This document shows positions 63,569-64,000 of a stretch of DNA of 64,000 nt, in pieces; within the stretch, counting starts at the first letter, position 1; each line of letters opens with the position of its first letter. A model generated the notes under the pieces. That model made no database searches and was not told where the DNA came from. It worked only from the letters and a program-made list of their open reading frames with translations. This stretch comes from Nostoc foliaceum FACHB-393. GTDB taxonomy: Bacteria; Cyanobacteriota; Cyanobacteriia; Cyanobacteriales; Nostocaceae. Position numbers and translations under genes: made by a program. The stretch covers positions 1-64,000 of the forward strand of contig NZ_JACJTD010000029.1 in the NCBI RefSeq assembly GCF_014698505.1, given 5' to 3'.

Positions 63569-64000
63569 ATGGACTTGAAATTGCACGGTAAATCCGCGTT
63601 GGTGAGTGGCTCAACCGCAGGTATTGGTTTTGCGATCGCCCTTGGGTTAGCTCAAGAAGGTGCATCAGTGATTGTCAACGGTCGGTCTGAAGAACGAGTA
63701 GCTCAAGCGATCGCCAAAATTCAGCAAAATACTCCCGAAGCGAAAGTTTCTGGTGTTGTTGCTGACATAGGCACTGCATTAGGGGTAAAGCAGCTATTTC
63801 AAAAAGTTCCTCACGTTGATATTCTCATCAACAATTTAGGTATCTATGAGCCAAAAACGTTTTTTAATATTACTGATGAAGACTGGTTAAACATATTTGA
63901 GGTTAACGTCCTCAGTGGAGTCCGTTTGAGTCGGCAATATCTGCAAAAGCAGCTAGAGCAAAACTGGGGGCGGATAATTTTTATCTCCAGCGAATCTGGT
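63569..64000 (+). CDS. Short-chain dehydrogenase/reductase (3' end beyond window)
   Basis: From ATG 63569 the frame is open for 144 codons to the window edge: MDLKLHGKSALVSGSTAGIG (the TGxxxGIG cofactor motif appears as SGSTAGIG), NNLGIYEPKTFFNITDEDW (NNxG motif) and GRIIFISSESG, with the catalytic Ser. The Tyr-x-x-x-Lys would lie outside the window. A classical SDR, substrate unknown. The 236 bp before it hold dispersed repeats (a CTCTCCTACGAGGAGAG palindrome and GAGGCGATTAATCGCATCTC) and no gene. Confidence 0.92.
   Translation, partial: MDLKLHGKSALVSGSTAGIGFAIALGLAQEGASVIVNGRSEERVAQAIAKIQQNTPEAKVSGVVADIGTALGVKQLFQKVPHVDILINNLGIYEPKTFFNITDEDWLNIFEVNVLSGVRLSRQYLQKQLEQNWGRIIFISSESG

Noticed and set aside
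1-64000. tRNA, rRNA, tmRNA or prophage genes
   Set aside because: Intergenic stretches were read for cloverleaf arms, rRNA blocks and phage structural genes; none was recognised, although a covariance-model search could still find a small RNA.

Overview
The window is a chromosome segment of a filamentous, heterocyst-type cyanobacterium, most likely Nostoc or a close relative. The evidence is frequent HIP1 octamers (GCGATCGC), a magnesium-chelatase subunit (chlI), ndhH, Ycf66, an acyl-lipid desaturase trio (desC-desA-desB), squalene-hopene cyclase with HpnB, helical carotenoid proteins, heptad STRR repeats, several families of small inverted-repeat elements, and a CRISPR array whose repeats end in GATTGAAAC. 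No rRNA or tRNA gene was seen.

Layout. 1-0.3 kb: 5' part of a TnpB gene leaving the window. 0.3-10.3 kb: prolyl oligopeptidase, a NagX-like membrane acyltransferase, a CAP lipoprotein, a PadR regulator with a carotenoid oxygenase in one operon, an old-yellow-enzyme reductase, and a Tat-exported molybdopterin protein. 10.7-16.8 kb: rplU-rpmA, an orphan Nif11-type precursor peptide, a nucleotidyltransferase, chlI, and a GHL10 protein. 17.1-20.8 kb: a diversity-generating retroelement (DGR). On the minus strand it runs target gene (TIR + FGE-sulfatase/C-type-lectin fold, variable repeat VR at its 3' end), a frameshifted avd-like accessory gene, a reverse transcriptase of DGR type, then the template repeat TR. 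TR and VR are both 125 bp and differ at 15 positions. All 15 are adenines in TR on the coding strand, which is the DGR signature. This is the most interesting system in the window.

21.5-34.5 kb: Ycf66, gnd, a zinc-ribbon Ser/Thr kinase, a Ca2+/H+ antiporter, a large GH57 protein, a Gfo/Idh/MocA oxidoreductase followed by a frameshifted HNH nuclease, and a short Omp85 protein. 34.9-36.2 kb: a CRISPR array of 19 repeats with no cas genes nearby; spacers 1 and 3 are nearly identical. 36.8-46.3 kb: a two-component pair, a LabA-like NYN protein, three desaturases, a PLP enzyme of the methionine gamma-lyase-like family, and ndhH. 46.8-55.7 kb: a run of stress-type genes, nearly all on the minus strand: AraC regulator, manganese catalase, cupin, two zinc alcohol-dehydrogenase paralogues, a DUF6658-like secreted protein, an SRPBCC protein, a DJ-1/PfpI-ferritin-like fusion, DUF2267 and DUF6335. 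56.1-64 kb: two helical carotenoid proteins, hopanoid genes, and a divergent ArsR-thioredoxin pair with a palindromic operator candidate, then the start of a short-chain dehydrogenase.

How the parts relate. The DGR can in principle rewrite about ten codons of the ligand-binding face of the TIR-FGE protein, so the target looks like a diversified sensor joined to a TIR effector. The stress run and the carotenoid proteins fit a desiccation/high-light response. Desaturases, hopanoid synthesis and Omp85 all concern membranes. Intergenic DNA is unusually rich in small mobile inverted repeats, one of which lies beside the DGR template repeat.
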